Shown one piece after another: positions 9,281 to 18,409 of a stretch of 64,000 nt of DNA. Under the pieces are notes generated by a model, which saw only the letters and a program-made list of their open reading frames with translations, made no database searches and was not told the DNA's origin. The translations under genes and the position numbers were made by a program. This DNA is from Lachnoclostridium sp. An118 (GTDB taxonomy: Bacteria > Bacillota > Clostridia > Lachnospirales > Lachnospiraceae): assembly GCF_002160985.1 (NCBI RefSeq), contig NZ_NFLQ01000015.1, positions 1 through 64,000 on the forward strand, written 5' to 3'. Numbering within the stretch: position 1 is the stretch's first letter; every line of letters begins with the position of its first letter.

Positions 9281-10744
9281 ATGGAACTGACCCGGCTGCT
9301 CTCACAGGTGAGATATGAGGTGATACAAGGTACAGTCCACACCCCGGCAGAGGGTGTGACGAACGACACGAGGGATTTAAAGAGGGGGGATGTCTACGTC
9401 TGCATTGCGGGGTACGGAACAGACGGACACGGGTTTGTCCCGGAGGCGGTGGAAAAAGGCGCGTGGGTCATTGTGGCTGAGAAGGAGATCACCTGCCCCC
9501 CCGGCGTGACGGTGATCCGGGTATCTGATACCCGTTGGGCCCTGGCCGCCATGTCCGCGGCTGCCCGGGGATATCCTGCAGAGCACCTGCGGGTCATCGG
9601 CATAACCGGGACCAAGGGGAAGACAACCACTGCCTGGATGCTGCGGGATATCCTGCGGATGGAGGAGGGAGCCTGCGGCCTGGTGGGGACTGTCGAGACG
9701 GACACAGGGCTGCGGCGCTTTCAAAGCACACGCACAACCCCGGAGTCCTGCCAGCTCATGAAATATTTTCAGGAGATGAGGGAGGCGGGCATAGCAAGTG
9801 CGGTGATGGAGGTGTCCTCCCAGGCGCTGAAGCTGGAGCGGACCGCCTGCATTCCCTTCCGCATGGGGATATTCACCAACCTGGGGGAGGACCACATCGG
9901 CCCGGGGGAGCATGACAGCATGGAGGAGTACCGGCGGTGCAAGCATCTTCTGTTCCTCCAGTGCGAGACCGGGCTTGGCAATATCGATGATCCCTGCTAT
10001 GGGGAAATCTTTGACCGGACCGGGTGCAGGAGAGTCACCTTCGGCACGGGGGAGGGCGCAAAGTGGCGGGCCGTAAAGATAAAGGAGGAGACCAGGGGAG
10101 GCCGCATCGGCATGAGCTTTGAGATAGAGGGCCGGGAAGGGACCTTTTTCATCCCTCTCCCGGGGAGATACAATGTGTACAATGCCCTTGCAGCTGCGGC
10201 TGCCGCCTTTGAGCTGGGCGCCCGGGGGGAGACAGTGCGAAAGGCCCTGAGCCGGGTCAGAGTCCCGGGACGGATGGAGCTGGTTTCCTCCTCGGGCGGG
10301 CGGACCATTTTCCTCGATTACGCCCACAATGCCATGAGCCTTTCCTGTGCCCTGTCCACTCTGAGGGGGTTCGCGAGAGGCCGGCTCATTGTCCTCTTTG
10401 GATGCGGGGGAAACAGGTCCAGGCAGAGGCGCCGCGAGATGGGGGAGACGGCGGGGCGGATGGCGGACGAGACGTTCATCACCAGCGACAACCCCAGGGA
10501 GGAAAGACCGGAGGACATCATAGCAGACATTGTGGAGGGAATGAGGCGGACGGAAGGGACTTACACGGTCATACCGGACCGCAGGGAGGCTATCCGCTGT
10601 GCGCTGGAGAGGAGCGGGAGCGGGGACGTGGTCCTGGTCGCGGGAAAGGGACACGAGACATACCAGGAAATACAGGGAGTGCGGTATCCCATGGACGACA
10701 GGGAGACCATACTGGATGCACTCCGGGGAGAGAAGGACGGGTAA
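9281..10744 (+). CDS. murE: Mur ligase, UDP-MurNAc-tripeptide synthetase type
   Basis: A 487-residue MurE-type ligase that adds the third amino acid to the UDP-MurNAc dipeptide during peptidoglycan synthesis. The N-terminal domain ends near residue 100. The ATP site is ITGTKGKTTTAWML. TTPESCQLMKYF and MEVSSQALKLERT match MurE substrate positions, and EEYRRCKHLLF carries the carbamylated-lysine position. The C-terminal TSDNPREERPEDII contains DNPR, the signature linked to meso-diaminopimelate. GEDHIGPGEHDS replaces the more usual TRDHLDYHGT, so this may be a divergent or second MurE copy. It is separated from priA by 2 bases. Confidence 0.8.
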   Translation: MELTRLLSQVRYEVIQGTVHTPAEGVTNDTRDLKRGDVYVCIAGYGTDGHGFVPEAVEKGAWVIVAEKEITCPPGVTVIRVSDTRWALAAMSAAARGYPAEHLRVIGITGTKGKTTTAWMLRDILRMEEGACGLVGTVETDTGLRRFQSTRTTPESCQLMKYFQEMREAGIASAVMEVSSQALKLERTACIPFRMGIFTNLGEDHIGPGEHDSMEEYRRCKHLLFLQCETGLGNIDDPCYGEIFDRTGCRRVTFGTGEGAKWRAVKIKEETRGGRIGMSFEIEGREGTFFIPLPGRYNVYNALAAAAAAFELGARGETVRKALSRVRVPGRMELVSSSGGRTIFLDYAHNAMSLSCALSTLRGFARGRLIVLFGCGGNRSRQRRREMGETAGRMADETFITSDNPREERPEDIIADIVEGMRRTEGTYTVIPDRREAIRCALERSGSGDVVLVAGKGHETYQEIQGVRYPMDDRETILDALRGEKDG

Positions 10745-10746
10745 GG

Positions 10747-12990
10747 ATGCCGGGAAGAAGGATTTACGCAGACATCATCATTGACATTACAACTGAAAAG
10801 CTGGACAAAATATTCCAGTACACGGTTCCGGAGGAGCTGGAAGGAAGGCTGGAGGTGGGGACGGAGGTCCTTGTCCCCTTTGGAAAGGGAAATAAAGAGA
10901 CCCGGGGATACATTGTGGGGTTTTCCGAGACTCCCGGCTACGATCCGGCGAAGATAAAGGAAATCCTGGCAGTGCCGGAGGAGAGCGTGGGCATCGAGAC
11001 CCGGCTGGTGGCCCTGGCCGCCTGGATGAAGGAGTCCTACGGGGGAACCATGATCCAGGCCCTGAAGACAGTCCTCCCCATCAAGAGGAAGGAGCGGGAG
11101 AGGGAGAAGAAGACACTGGTCCTTCTCGTCTCCCCGGAGGAGGGAGAGGAGAGATTACGGTGGTATCAGAAGAAGAACCAGAAGGCCCGGGCCCGTCTTC
11201 TTGAGGCCCTCCTTTCAAGCCCCAGGCTGGACTACGACCTGGCCAGAGAGAAGCTGAATATCACTCGTCCGGTGGTGCGGGCCCTGGAGGAGGCGGGACT
11301 TCTTGGCACAGAGTCCTCCCGGGTGTACCGGAACCCGGTGCAGGCCGGAGGGGAAGAAGGAAGACAGATCGCGTACACTCCGGAGCAGGAGGCGGCCATC
11401 CGGAGATTTGCAGAGGACTATGACCAGGGGCTGCGGCGCACCTACCTGGTCTACGGCGTCACCGGCAGCGGCAAGACGGAGGTCTACATGGCCATGATCC
11501 GGAAGGTGGTGGAGGCGGGCAGACAGGCCATTGTGCTCATCCCTGAGATCGCCCTCACCTGGCAGACCGTGCTCCGATTTCAGAGGATGTTCGGGGACCG
11601 GGTGTCCATCCTCAACTCCCGGATGTCGGCAGGGGAGAGGTATGACCAGATGCAGCGGGCGAAAAAGGGGGAGATAGACGTCATGATCGGCCCAAGGTCC
11701 GCCCTTTTTACCCCCTTTCCCAGGCTGGGCCTCATTGTCATAGACGAGGAGCACGAGGGGAGCTACAAGAGTGAGCAGGTACCCCGGTATCATGCCCGGG
11801 AGACGGCTGTGGAGAGGGCCCGTCTGGAGGGAGCCGGCGTGGTGCTTGGATCGGCCACGCCATCCCTGGAGGCATTCTACCGCTGTGAGAGGGGAGAGTA
11901 CGTGCTGCTGCGCCTGCCATCCAGGGCCGGCAGCGCCGCTCTGCCCCGGGTCTGTGTGGCAGATATGCGGGAGGAGCTGAAGAGGGGAAACCGGTCCATC
12001 TTCAGCGACAGACTGAGAGCGCTCATGGAGGACCGGCTGAAAAAGGGACAGCAGGCCATGCTCTTTATCAACCGGAGAGGTTATGCGGGCTTTGTGTCCT
12101 GCCGGGCCTGCGGCCATGTCATCAAATGCCCCCACTGTGATGTGTCCCTGTCCGCACACCGGGGCGGGCAGCTCGTCTGCCACTACTGCGGCTACGAGAG
12201 GCCCATGGTGCGGACCTGCCCGGAGTGCGGCTCACCCCATATCGGCGGGTTTAAGGCGGGCACCCAGCAGATCGAGGAGATGGTAAAGCGGGAGTTCCCG
12301 GGGGCCAGAGTGCTCCGGATGGACGCGGACACCACCCGGAGAAAGGACGGCCATGAGAAGATCCTCTCCGCCTTCGGGGACGGGGAGGCGGATATCCTTG
12401 TGGGCACCCAGATGATCGTCAAGGGCCACGATTTCCCCAACGTGACCCTGGTGGGCGTGCTGGCTGCGGACATGTCCCTCTACAGCGACGACTACCGCTC
12501 CGCGGAGCGCACCTTCCAGCTCCTGACACAGGCCGCCGGCAGGGCGGGAAGAGGAGACTGCGGGGGCGAGGTGGTGATCCAGACCTACAGTCCGGACCAC
12601 TACAGCATCGAGACCGCTGCCCGTCAGGACTACGAGGCATTCTACGAGGAGGAGATACGGTACCGGGAGATGATGGGATACCCGCCCACTGCCCATCTCC
12701 TCGCCGTGCTCCTGTCTGCGGAGGACGAGGAGAAGCTGACAGCCGCCTCCGCCTACCTGAGAGGATTCGCGGCCCGGCTGGGGGCCTCGGGACAGCTTGT
12801 GGTGATCGGTCCGGCCAGTCCCTATGTGGGGAAGGTGAGCGATGTTTACCGAAAGATACTCTATCTAAAATGTGAGAAATATGGTATGCTTGTTAAGGCG
12901 AAGGACAGGATGGAGCAGTATATCGAGCTGAACCGGGGGTTCCGCGACATCCGGATCCAGTTTGATTTTGACCCCCTGCATTCCTTTTGA
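10747..12990 (+). CDS. priA: Primosomal protein N', replication restart helicase
   Basis: PriA recognises stalled forks and reloads the replicative helicase. It has 747 residues. The N-terminal DNA-binding part is followed by helicase motif I YGVTGSGKTEVYM, motif II IDEEHEGSYK, and GSATPSLEAF. The zinc-binding insert has eight cysteines in four pairs: CRAC, CPHC, CHYC and CPEC. VGTQMIVKGHDFPNV and QAAGRAGRG follow. The ATG at 10747, two bases after the murE stop, starts the real protein (MPGRRIYADIIID); the frame stays open upstream but only through murE. Confidence 0.95.
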   Translation: MPGRRIYADIIIDITTEKLDKIFQYTVPEELEGRLEVGTEVLVPFGKGNKETRGYIVGFSETPGYDPAKIKEILAVPEESVGIETRLVALAAWMKESYGGTMIQALKTVLPIKRKEREREKKTLVLLVSPEEGEERLRWYQKKNQKARARLLEALLSSPRLDYDLAREKLNITRPVVRALEEAGLLGTESSRVYRNPVQAGGEEGRQIAYTPEQEAAIRRFAEDYDQGLRRTYLVYGVTGSGKTEVYMAMIRKVVEAGRQAIVLIPEIALTWQTVLRFQRMFGDRVSILNSRMSAGERYDQMQRAKKGEIDVMIGPRSALFTPFPRLGLIVIDEEHEGSYKSEQVPRYHARETAVERARLEGAGVVLGSATPSLEAFYRCERGEYVLLRLPSRAGSAALPRVCVADMREELKRGNRSIFSDRLRALMEDRLKKGQQAMLFINRRGYAGFVSCRACGHVIKCPHCDVSLSAHRGGQLVCHYCGYERPMVRTCPECGSPHIGGFKAGTQQIEEMVKREFPGARVLRMDADTTRRKDGHEKILSAFGDGEADILVGTQMIVKGHDFPNVTLVGVLAADMSLYSDDYRSAERTFQLLTQAAGRAGRGDCGGEVVIQTYSPDHYSIETAARQDYEAFYEEEIRYREMMGYPPTAHLLAVLLSAEDEEKLTAASAYLRGFAARLGASGQLVVIGPASPYVGKVSDVYRKILYLKCEKYGMLVKAKDRMEQYIELNRGFRDIRIQFDFDPLHSF

Positions 12991-13044
12991 CAGGACGCCG
13001 TTTTGACAGACAGAGAATATTTTTATAGAAGGAGCTTGAGATAT

Positions 13045-13521
13045 ATGGCAACCAGAAAGATAAGAGAGCTTGGAGACGAAGTGCTGACCAAGCAGTGCAA
13101 AGAAGTGACGAAGATGACCCTGCGGACAAAGGTCCTGATCCAGGATATGCTGGATACGATGTACGAGGCCCTGGGAGTGGGGCTTGCGGCCCCCCAGGTG
13201 GGTGTGCTCAAGAGGATCGTTGTCATCGATGTGGGGGAGGGCCCCATCATCCTCGTGAACCCGGAGATACTGGAGACCTCCGGCGAGCAGACAGGCGAGG
13301 AGGGGTGCCTGAGCGTGCCCGGCAAATCCGGCCAGGTGACAAGGCCTGACTATGTGAAGGTAAAGGCGCTGAACGAGGACATGGAAGAGGTTGAGCTGGA
13401 GGGCACCGGACTTCTGGCGAGGGCCTTCTGCCACGAGATCGACCATCTGGACGGAAAGATGTACGTGGACCTTGTGGAGGGAGAGCTCCACGATGTGACC
13501 TACGATGAGGAGGATGAGTAG
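13045..13521 (+). CDS. def: Peptide deformylase
   Basis: Removes the N-formyl group from new proteins. It has 158 residues and all three family motifs: GVGLAAPQVG, EEGCLSVPG and FCHEIDHLDG (the HExxH-type metal site with the cysteine in motif 2). The ATG at 13045 follows GAAGGAG. The next gene, fmt, begins on the base after its stop codon, so the formylation and deformylation enzymes are made together. Confidence 0.95.
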   Translation: MATRKIRELGDEVLTKQCKEVTKMTLRTKVLIQDMLDTMYEALGVGLAAPQVGVLKRIVVIDVGEGPIILVNPEILETSGEQTGEEGCLSVPGKSGQVTRPDYVKVKALNEDMEEVELEGTGLLARAFCHEIDHLDGKMYVDLVEGELHDVTYDEEDE

Positions 13522-14457
13522 ATGAGAGTGATCTTTATGGGGACTCCGGATTTCTCCGTGGGGACCCTGGAGGCCCTGATACAGGCGGGGCACGAGGTGG
13601 TGCTGGCCGTGACCCAGCCTGACAGGCCCAGAGGGCGAGGCGGGAAGGTGCAGTACACGCCGGTGAAGGAGAAGGCCCTGGAGCACGGCATCCCGGTCTT
13701 TCAGCCTGTGAAGGTGAGGGAGAAGAGCTGCGTGGAGGAGCTGGCCCGCTATGGGGCGGACGTGATGGTAGTCATTGCCTTCGGACAGATCCTCCCTAAG
13801 GAAATCCTGGAGCTCACCCCCTACGGCTGCATCAACGTCCACGCCTCCCTCCTGCCGAAGTACCGAGGCGCCGCGCCCATCCAGTGGTCCATCATCGACG
13901 GGGAGACGGTCACCGGCGTGACCACCATGCAGATGGACGAGGGGCTGGACACCGGGGATATGCTCCTCAAAGCAGAGGTACCCATCGAGGCGGACGAGAC
14001 CGGCGGCAGCCTTCACGACAAGCTGGCTGCAGCCGGGGCAGAGCTCTGCGTGGAGACGCTGAAGGCCCTGGAGGATGGAACTGCGCATCCCGAAAAGCAG
14101 GGGGAGACGCCCACCCGCTATGCCCGGCAGCTGTCCAGGGAGACGGGCAGGATCGACTGGACAGAGGACGCTGCCTCCATAGAGCGGCTTGTGCGGGGGT
14201 TGAATCCCTGGCCCAGCGCCTGGACCATCTGGGAGGGAGAGACCATGAAGATCTGGGGGGCAGAGGTGCTGGAAAAGGAGAGCGGACAGCCCTGCGGCAC
14301 CGTGGCGGAGGTGACGAAGGAGGGCTTCCTTGTCCAGACAGGGAAGGGACTTCTGGCAGTCACACAGCTGCAGATCCCGGGAAAGAAGCAAATGGCTGCG
14401 GACGCCTTTCTCAGAGGCTACAGGCTGGAGCCCGGGACAAGGCTTGGCGAAGGATAA
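13522..14457 (+). CDS. fmt: Methionyl-tRNA formyltransferase
   Basis: Formylates initiator Met-tRNA using 10-formyltetrahydrofolate. The 311-residue length is standard. MRVIFMGTPDFSVGTLEAL starts the formyltransferase domain. INVHASLLPKYRGAAPIQW holds the catalytic Asn/His segment, and GVTTMQMDEGLDTGDML completes it. The C-terminal third (from about residue 205, GRIDWTEDAASIERLVRGLN) is the tRNA-binding domain. It directly abuts def and ends before a terminator. Confidence 0.95.
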   Translation: MRVIFMGTPDFSVGTLEALIQAGHEVVLAVTQPDRPRGRGGKVQYTPVKEKALEHGIPVFQPVKVREKSCVEELARYGADVMVVIAFGQILPKEILELTPYGCINVHASLLPKYRGAAPIQWSIIDGETVTGVTTMQMDEGLDTGDMLLKAEVPIEADETGGSLHDKLAAAGAELCVETLKALEDGTAHPEKQGETPTRYARQLSRETGRIDWTEDAASIERLVRGLNPWPSAWTIWEGETMKIWGAEVLEKESGQPCGTVAEVTKEGFLVQTGKGLLAVTQLQIPGKKQMAADAFLRGYRLEPGTRLGEG

Positions 14458-14493
14458 ATTGAAGAATAAATGAAAAAGTGTTAAATTTATATG

Positions 14494-14518
14494 AAAAACA
14501 GGTTGACAGCCTGTTTTT
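14494..14518 (+). terminator. Terminator between fmt and the Zn peptidase gene
   Basis: AAAAACAGG and CCTGTTTTT form a 9-bp stem with a 7-base loop, with A-runs and T-runs at both ends. It could act in both directions. A TATAAT (14523-14528) just after it may be the -10 of the next gene, although the TTGACA in the loop is only 14 bases away. Confidence 0.7.
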
Positions 14519-14551
14519 CGTATATAATACTCCTCTAGGAGGTTGATCATT

Positions 14552-15259
14552 ATGTTGTATCCAATGTATTACTGGTTTGATCCCACGTATATACTTGTCA
14601 TTGCGGGTGTGATCATCTGTCTGGCGGCTTCCGCCAAAATGCGGTCCACCTTTAACAGATATTCCAGGGTCCGCAGCCACAGCGGCCTGACCGGGCAGGA
14701 GGCGGCATGTGAGGTGCTGCGCCGGGCGGGCATCTACGATGTGCGGGTGGAGAGGGTGGCAGGAAACCTGACCGACCACTATGACCCCAGGACCAAGGTG
14801 CTGCGCCTCTCCGACGCCACCTACAGCTCTACTTCCCTGGCGGCGGTGGGGGTGGCGGCTCATGAGTGCGGGCACGCCATGCAGCACGCCCAGGGGTATG
14901 TGCCCCTGAAGATCAGAGGGTCCCTGGTGCCCCTGGCCAACCTGGGTAGCACCCTGGCCTGGCCCCTCATCCTCATCGGGCTCCTCTTTACAGGCCGCTC
15001 CTCGGAGATGTTCCTGAACCTGGGCATCCTTGCCTTCTCCCTGGCGGTCCTGTTCCAGCTTGTGACCCTGCCGGTGGAGTTCAACGCCTCCAACAGAGCG
15101 GTGCGCATCCTGGGCAGCTCCGGTATCATGTACCCGGACGAGCTCCAGGGCACAAAGAAGGTGCTGGGAGCGGCGGCACTCACCTATGTGGCGGGGGCGG
15201 CGGCCTCCATCCTGCAGCTTCTGCGTATCATCCTGCTGGCAGGAAACAGGCGGAGATAG
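14552..15259 (+). CDS. Membrane neutral zinc metallopeptidase (YugP type)
   Basis: A 235-residue integral membrane protein. It has an N-terminal membrane segment (ILVIAGVIICLAASAKM), a zinc motif HECGHAMQHAQGY about 110 residues in, and three further hydrophobic stretches (SLVPLANLGSTLAWPLILIG, LGILAFSLAVLFQLVTL and the C-terminal VAGAAASILQLLRIILL). LPVEFNASNRA is a conserved feature of this family. The substrate is unknown. The ATG at 14552 is nine bases from AGGAGG; a TTG at 14543 is too close to it. The position between fmt and rsmB is common in Clostridia. Confidence 0.85.
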   Translation: MLYPMYYWFDPTYILVIAGVIICLAASAKMRSTFNRYSRVRSHSGLTGQEAACEVLRRAGIYDVRVERVAGNLTDHYDPRTKVLRLSDATYSSTSLAAVGVAAHECGHAMQHAQGYVPLKIRGSLVPLANLGSTLAWPLILIGLLFTGRSSEMFLNLGILAFSLAVLFQLVTLPVEFNASNRAVRILGSSGIMYPDELQGTKKVLGAAALTYVAGAAASILQLLRIILLAGNRRR

Positions 15260-15299
15260 AGCCGCGCAAGACGGACAAAGAGAGAAAGAGGAGGGACCG

Positions 15300-16598
15300 A
15301 TGGCAAAAGTCAATACAAGGGACCTGGTGGTGGAGATCCTTCTCCTTGTCACCAGGGACGGACAGTACAGCCATATTGCGCTGAATCAGGTGCTGGGGAA
15401 ATATCAGTATCTGGATAAAAGTGACAGGGCCTTTATCACGAGAGTGGTGGAGGGGACCCTGGAGCGGATGATCGAGCTGGACTATATCACAGACCAGTTT
15501 TCAAAAGTAAAAGTAAAGAAGATGAAGCCTGTCATACAGGCCATTATCAGGAGCGCGGTCTATCAGCTGAAGTACATGGACAGCGTTCCTAATCGTGCTG
15601 TCTGCAGCGAGGCGGTGAAGCTGGCGGTCTCACGGGGATTTGGCGGTCTGAGGGGATTTGTCAACGGGGTGCTCCGCTCCATTGCGAGAAACCTGGACAC
15701 AGTGTCCTACCCGGAGGAGGGGACCCTGGAGCATCTCAGCGTGGCCTACTCCATGCCCCGGTGGATACTGGAGCAGTGGCTCTCTGTATACAGCCTGGAG
15801 CAGGTGGAGAGGATGCTGCAGGATTTCCTTCAGGAGAAGCCCACCTCCATCCGCTGCAATCTCCACCAGATTTCCAGGAAGGAGCTCAAAGAAAAGCTGA
15901 CCCGTGAAGGGGTGAAGGCGGAGGAAGTGCCGGAGCTTCCCTGCGCTCTTCTCATCTCCGGCTATGACTATCTGGCGGCCCTCCCAAGCTTTCAGGAGGG
16001 GGACTTCCAGGTGCAGGACATCAGCTCCATGCTGGTGGCCCGGCGGGCAGACCCGAAGGAGGGGGCCTATGTCATAGACGTGTGCGCTGCCCCCGGCGGG
16101 AAGGCGCTCCACCTGGCGGATATGCTGGCGGGAACAGGTATGGTGGAGGCCAGGGATATCAGCGACTACAAGGTGGAGCTCATATGGGACAATATCCGCC
16201 GGTCCGGCATGGACAATATCCGGGCAGTCCGCTGGGACGCCACGGTCCTGGATGAGGAATCTGTGGAGAAGGCAGACATTGTGATCGCGGATCTTCCATG
16301 CTCAGGACTTGGAGTCCTGGGGAGAAAGAGCGACCTGAAATACCGGATGACACCGGAAAGCGAGGCTGAGCTTGCTTCTTTGCAGAGGAAGATGCTCTCG
16401 GTGGTGTGGAGGTATGTGAAGCCCGGCGGGAAGCTGGTCTACAGCACCTGCACCATCAACCGGGAGGAGAACGAGGAGAACGCGGCCTGGTTCCAGGCGG
16501 AGCATCCGGACTTCCGGCTGGTGAGCGAGGAGCAGCTCCTCCCCGGGCAGCAGGCGGGAGACGGATTTTACATTGCTGTTTTCGTCAGAAAGGATTAA
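15300..16598 (+). CDS. rsmB: 16S rRNA m5C967 methyltransferase
   Basis: Methylates a cytosine of 16S rRNA with S-adenosylmethionine. The 432 residues begin with a NusB-like RNA-binding domain (NTRDLVVEILLLV to GVLRSIARN). The SAM-binding motif is VIDVCAAPGGKALHLADML. The two catalytic cysteines lie in IADLPCSGLGVLG and VYSTCTINREENEE. The ATG at 15300 follows GAGGAGGGACCG. The downstream rlmN gene begins just after its stop. Confidence 0.93.
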   Translation: MAKVNTRDLVVEILLLVTRDGQYSHIALNQVLGKYQYLDKSDRAFITRVVEGTLERMIELDYITDQFSKVKVKKMKPVIQAIIRSAVYQLKYMDSVPNRAVCSEAVKLAVSRGFGGLRGFVNGVLRSIARNLDTVSYPEEGTLEHLSVAYSMPRWILEQWLSVYSLEQVERMLQDFLQEKPTSIRCNLHQISRKELKEKLTREGVKAEEVPELPCALLISGYDYLAALPSFQEGDFQVQDISSMLVARRADPKEGAYVIDVCAAPGGKALHLADMLAGTGMVEARDISDYKVELIWDNIRRSGMDNIRAVRWDATVLDEESVEKADIVIADLPCSGLGVLGRKSDLKYRMTPESEAELASLQRKMLSVVWRYVKPGGKLVYSTCTINREENEENAAWFQAEHPDFRLVSEEQLLPGQQAGDGFYIAVFVRKD

Positions 16599-16602
16599 GC
16601 AT

Positions 16603-17688
16603 ATGGGGGAAACGATGGGGAAAAAGAAAGATATCTGTTCTTATACATACGAAGAGCTGGCAGAGGAGATGCGGGCGGCCGGCGAGAAGGCCTTCCGGGC
16701 AAAGCAGATCTACCAGTGGCTCCACGTGAAGCTGGCGGACAGCTTTGAGGAGATGACCAACCTTTCCAGGGCCCTGCGGGAAAAGCTGGACAAGGAGTAC
16801 CAGATTGCCAGGGTGGAGCTGGTGGAGAGGCAGATTTCCAAGGCGGACCCTACGGAGAAATTCCTCTTCGAGCTGGAGGATGGCAACATGGTGGAGAGCG
16901 TCCTCATGAAATATGACTACGGGAATTCTGTCTGCATTTCCTCCCAGGCCGGGTGTCGGATGGGGTGCCGCTTCTGCGCCTCCACAATCGGCGGGCTCAT
17001 AAGGAATCTGACGACCTCGGAGATGCTGCGGCAGATCTACAGGATCCAGAAGATAACAGGGGAGAGAGTGTCCAACATCGTGGTCATGGGCACCGGGGAG
17101 CCTCTGGACAACTACGACAATTTCGTCCGCTTTGTCCGCATGGTCAGCGCCCCTGAGGGGCTGAACATCAGCCAGAGGAACATCACCGCCTCCACCTGCG
17201 GCATTGTGCCCGGCATCCTTCGGCTGGCGGAGGAGGGCTTTCAGATCACCCTGGCTCTGTCCCTCCACGCGGGCACCCAGGAAAAGCGGAAGAGCCTCAT
17301 GCCCGTGGCAAACAGATACGAGCTCTCAGAGGTGCTGGAAGCCTGCGACACCTATTTCGAGAAGACGGGCAGGAGGATCACCTTTGAGTACAGTCTGGTG
17401 AAGGATGTCAATGACACGGACGAGGACGCGGCGGAGCTGATTCGCATAGCCGGACACAGAAACTGCCATATCAACCTGATTCCGGTGAACCCGGTGCGGG
17501 AGAGGAGCTACGTGCGGCCCAGCCGCCAAAATGCCCTCAAATTCCAAAATAAACTTGAAAAAAACGGAATAAATGTTACTATAAGAAGGGAAAGAGGCTC
17601 CGATATTGACGGGGCCTGCGGACAATTACGGAGACGCTACGCGGCTGCGGGAAAGGAAAGGGCAGATGAAATTTTACGCGCTGACTGA
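16603..17688 (+). CDS. rlmN: 23S rRNA/tRNA adenine C2-methyltransferase (radical SAM)
   Basis: Methylates A2503 of 23S rRNA and A37 of some tRNAs by radical chemistry. It has 361 residues. The iron-sulfur motif is CRMGCRFCAS (CxxxCxxC). GTGEPLDNYDN, TVSTCG-like NITASTCGIVPGI and LALSLHAGTQEKR are conserved. The methyl-carrying cysteine is in IDGACGQLRRR near the C-terminus. An ATG four codons later (16615) is also possible. It overlaps the phosphatase gene by 23 bases. Confidence 0.94.
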   Translation: MGETMGKKKDICSYTYEELAEEMRAAGEKAFRAKQIYQWLHVKLADSFEEMTNLSRALREKLDKEYQIARVELVERQISKADPTEKFLFELEDGNMVESVLMKYDYGNSVCISSQAGCRMGCRFCASTIGGLIRNLTTSEMLRQIYRIQKITGERVSNIVVMGTGEPLDNYDNFVRFVRMVSAPEGLNISQRNITASTCGIVPGILRLAEEGFQITLALSLHAGTQEKRKSLMPVANRYELSEVLEACDTYFEKTGRRITFEYSLVKDVNDTDEDAAELIRIAGHRNCHINLIPVNPVRERSYVRPSRQNALKFQNKLEKNGINVTIRRERGSDIDGACGQLRRRYAAAGKERADEILRAD

Positions 17689-18409
17689 TGTGGGGAGAAG
17701 ACGGGAGGTAAATCAGGACTATGTATTTGCGACAGACAGTCCTATCGGACCGTTCCCGAATCTCCTGGTAGTTGCGGATGGGATGGGCGGCCACAAGGCC
17801 GGCGATTTCGCATCCAAATTTACCGTTGAGACGCTGAAAAAAGAACTGGAAAAGAGCGCGCCGGGCAGACCGGATGAGATTTTCAAAGCTGCCATTGACA
17901 CCGCTAACCGCAGACTGATCGAGGAGGCGCAAAGGGATGTAAAGCTGGAGGGCATGGGAACTACCCTGGTGGCGGCCACGGTCATTGACAATACGCTGCA
18001 CTTTGCGAATATCGGCGACAGCCGGCTCTATCTGATCAGTGACAACATCCGTCAGCTGTCCAAGGACCACTCTCTGGTAGAGGAGATGGTGCGTCTGGGA
18101 GGCATCAAGGCGGAGGAGGCCAGAAACCACCCGGACAAGAACATCATCACCAGGGCTATGGGAGTCAAGGACGAGGCGGAGGCAGATTTCTATGAGTTCC
18201 GCATCAGCAGGGGAGACAAGATACTGATGTGTACGGACGGCCTGAGCAACATGGTGGAAGACGAAGTCATGTTCGGCATCGTGAAAGGCTCCAGAGATAT
18301 CATAGAGGCTGTGCATATGCTGATCGACAGGGCAAATGCAAATGGAGGCAGAGATAATATAGGGGTAGTGATGGCAGAGCCCATCGCTGATGAGGTAGGC
18401 AAATGGTAA
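17666..18409 (+). CDS. prpC: PP2C-type Ser/Thr protein phosphatase
   Basis: A 247-residue metal-dependent phosphatase that reverses the neighbouring PrkC kinase. Motifs include TDVGRRREVNQDYVF, VVADGMGGHKAGDFAS with its metal aspartate, GTTLVAATV, ANIGDSRLYLI and LMCTDGLSNMV. ANGGRDNIGVV near the C-terminus holds the last metal aspartate. The ATG at 17666 follows GGAAAGGAAAGG inside the end of rlmN. It overlaps prkC by 7 bases, so the pair is translationally coupled. Confidence 0.94.
   Translation: MKFYALTDVGRRREVNQDYVFATDSPIGPFPNLLVVADGMGGHKAGDFASKFTVETLKKELEKSAPGRPDEIFKAAIDTANRRLIEEAQRDVKLEGMGTTLVAATVIDNTLHFANIGDSRLYLISDNIRQLSKDHSLVEEMVRLGGIKAEEARNHPDKNIITRAMGVKDEAEADFYEFRISRGDKILMCTDGLSNMVEDEVMFGIVKGSRDIIEAVHMLIDRANANGGRDNIGVVMAEPIADEVGKW

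Noticed and set aside
14503-14528. TTGACA and TATAAT before the Zn peptidase gene as a full promoter
   Set aside because: The spacing is only 14 bases and the TTGACA is in the loop of a terminator, so only the -10 is plausible.
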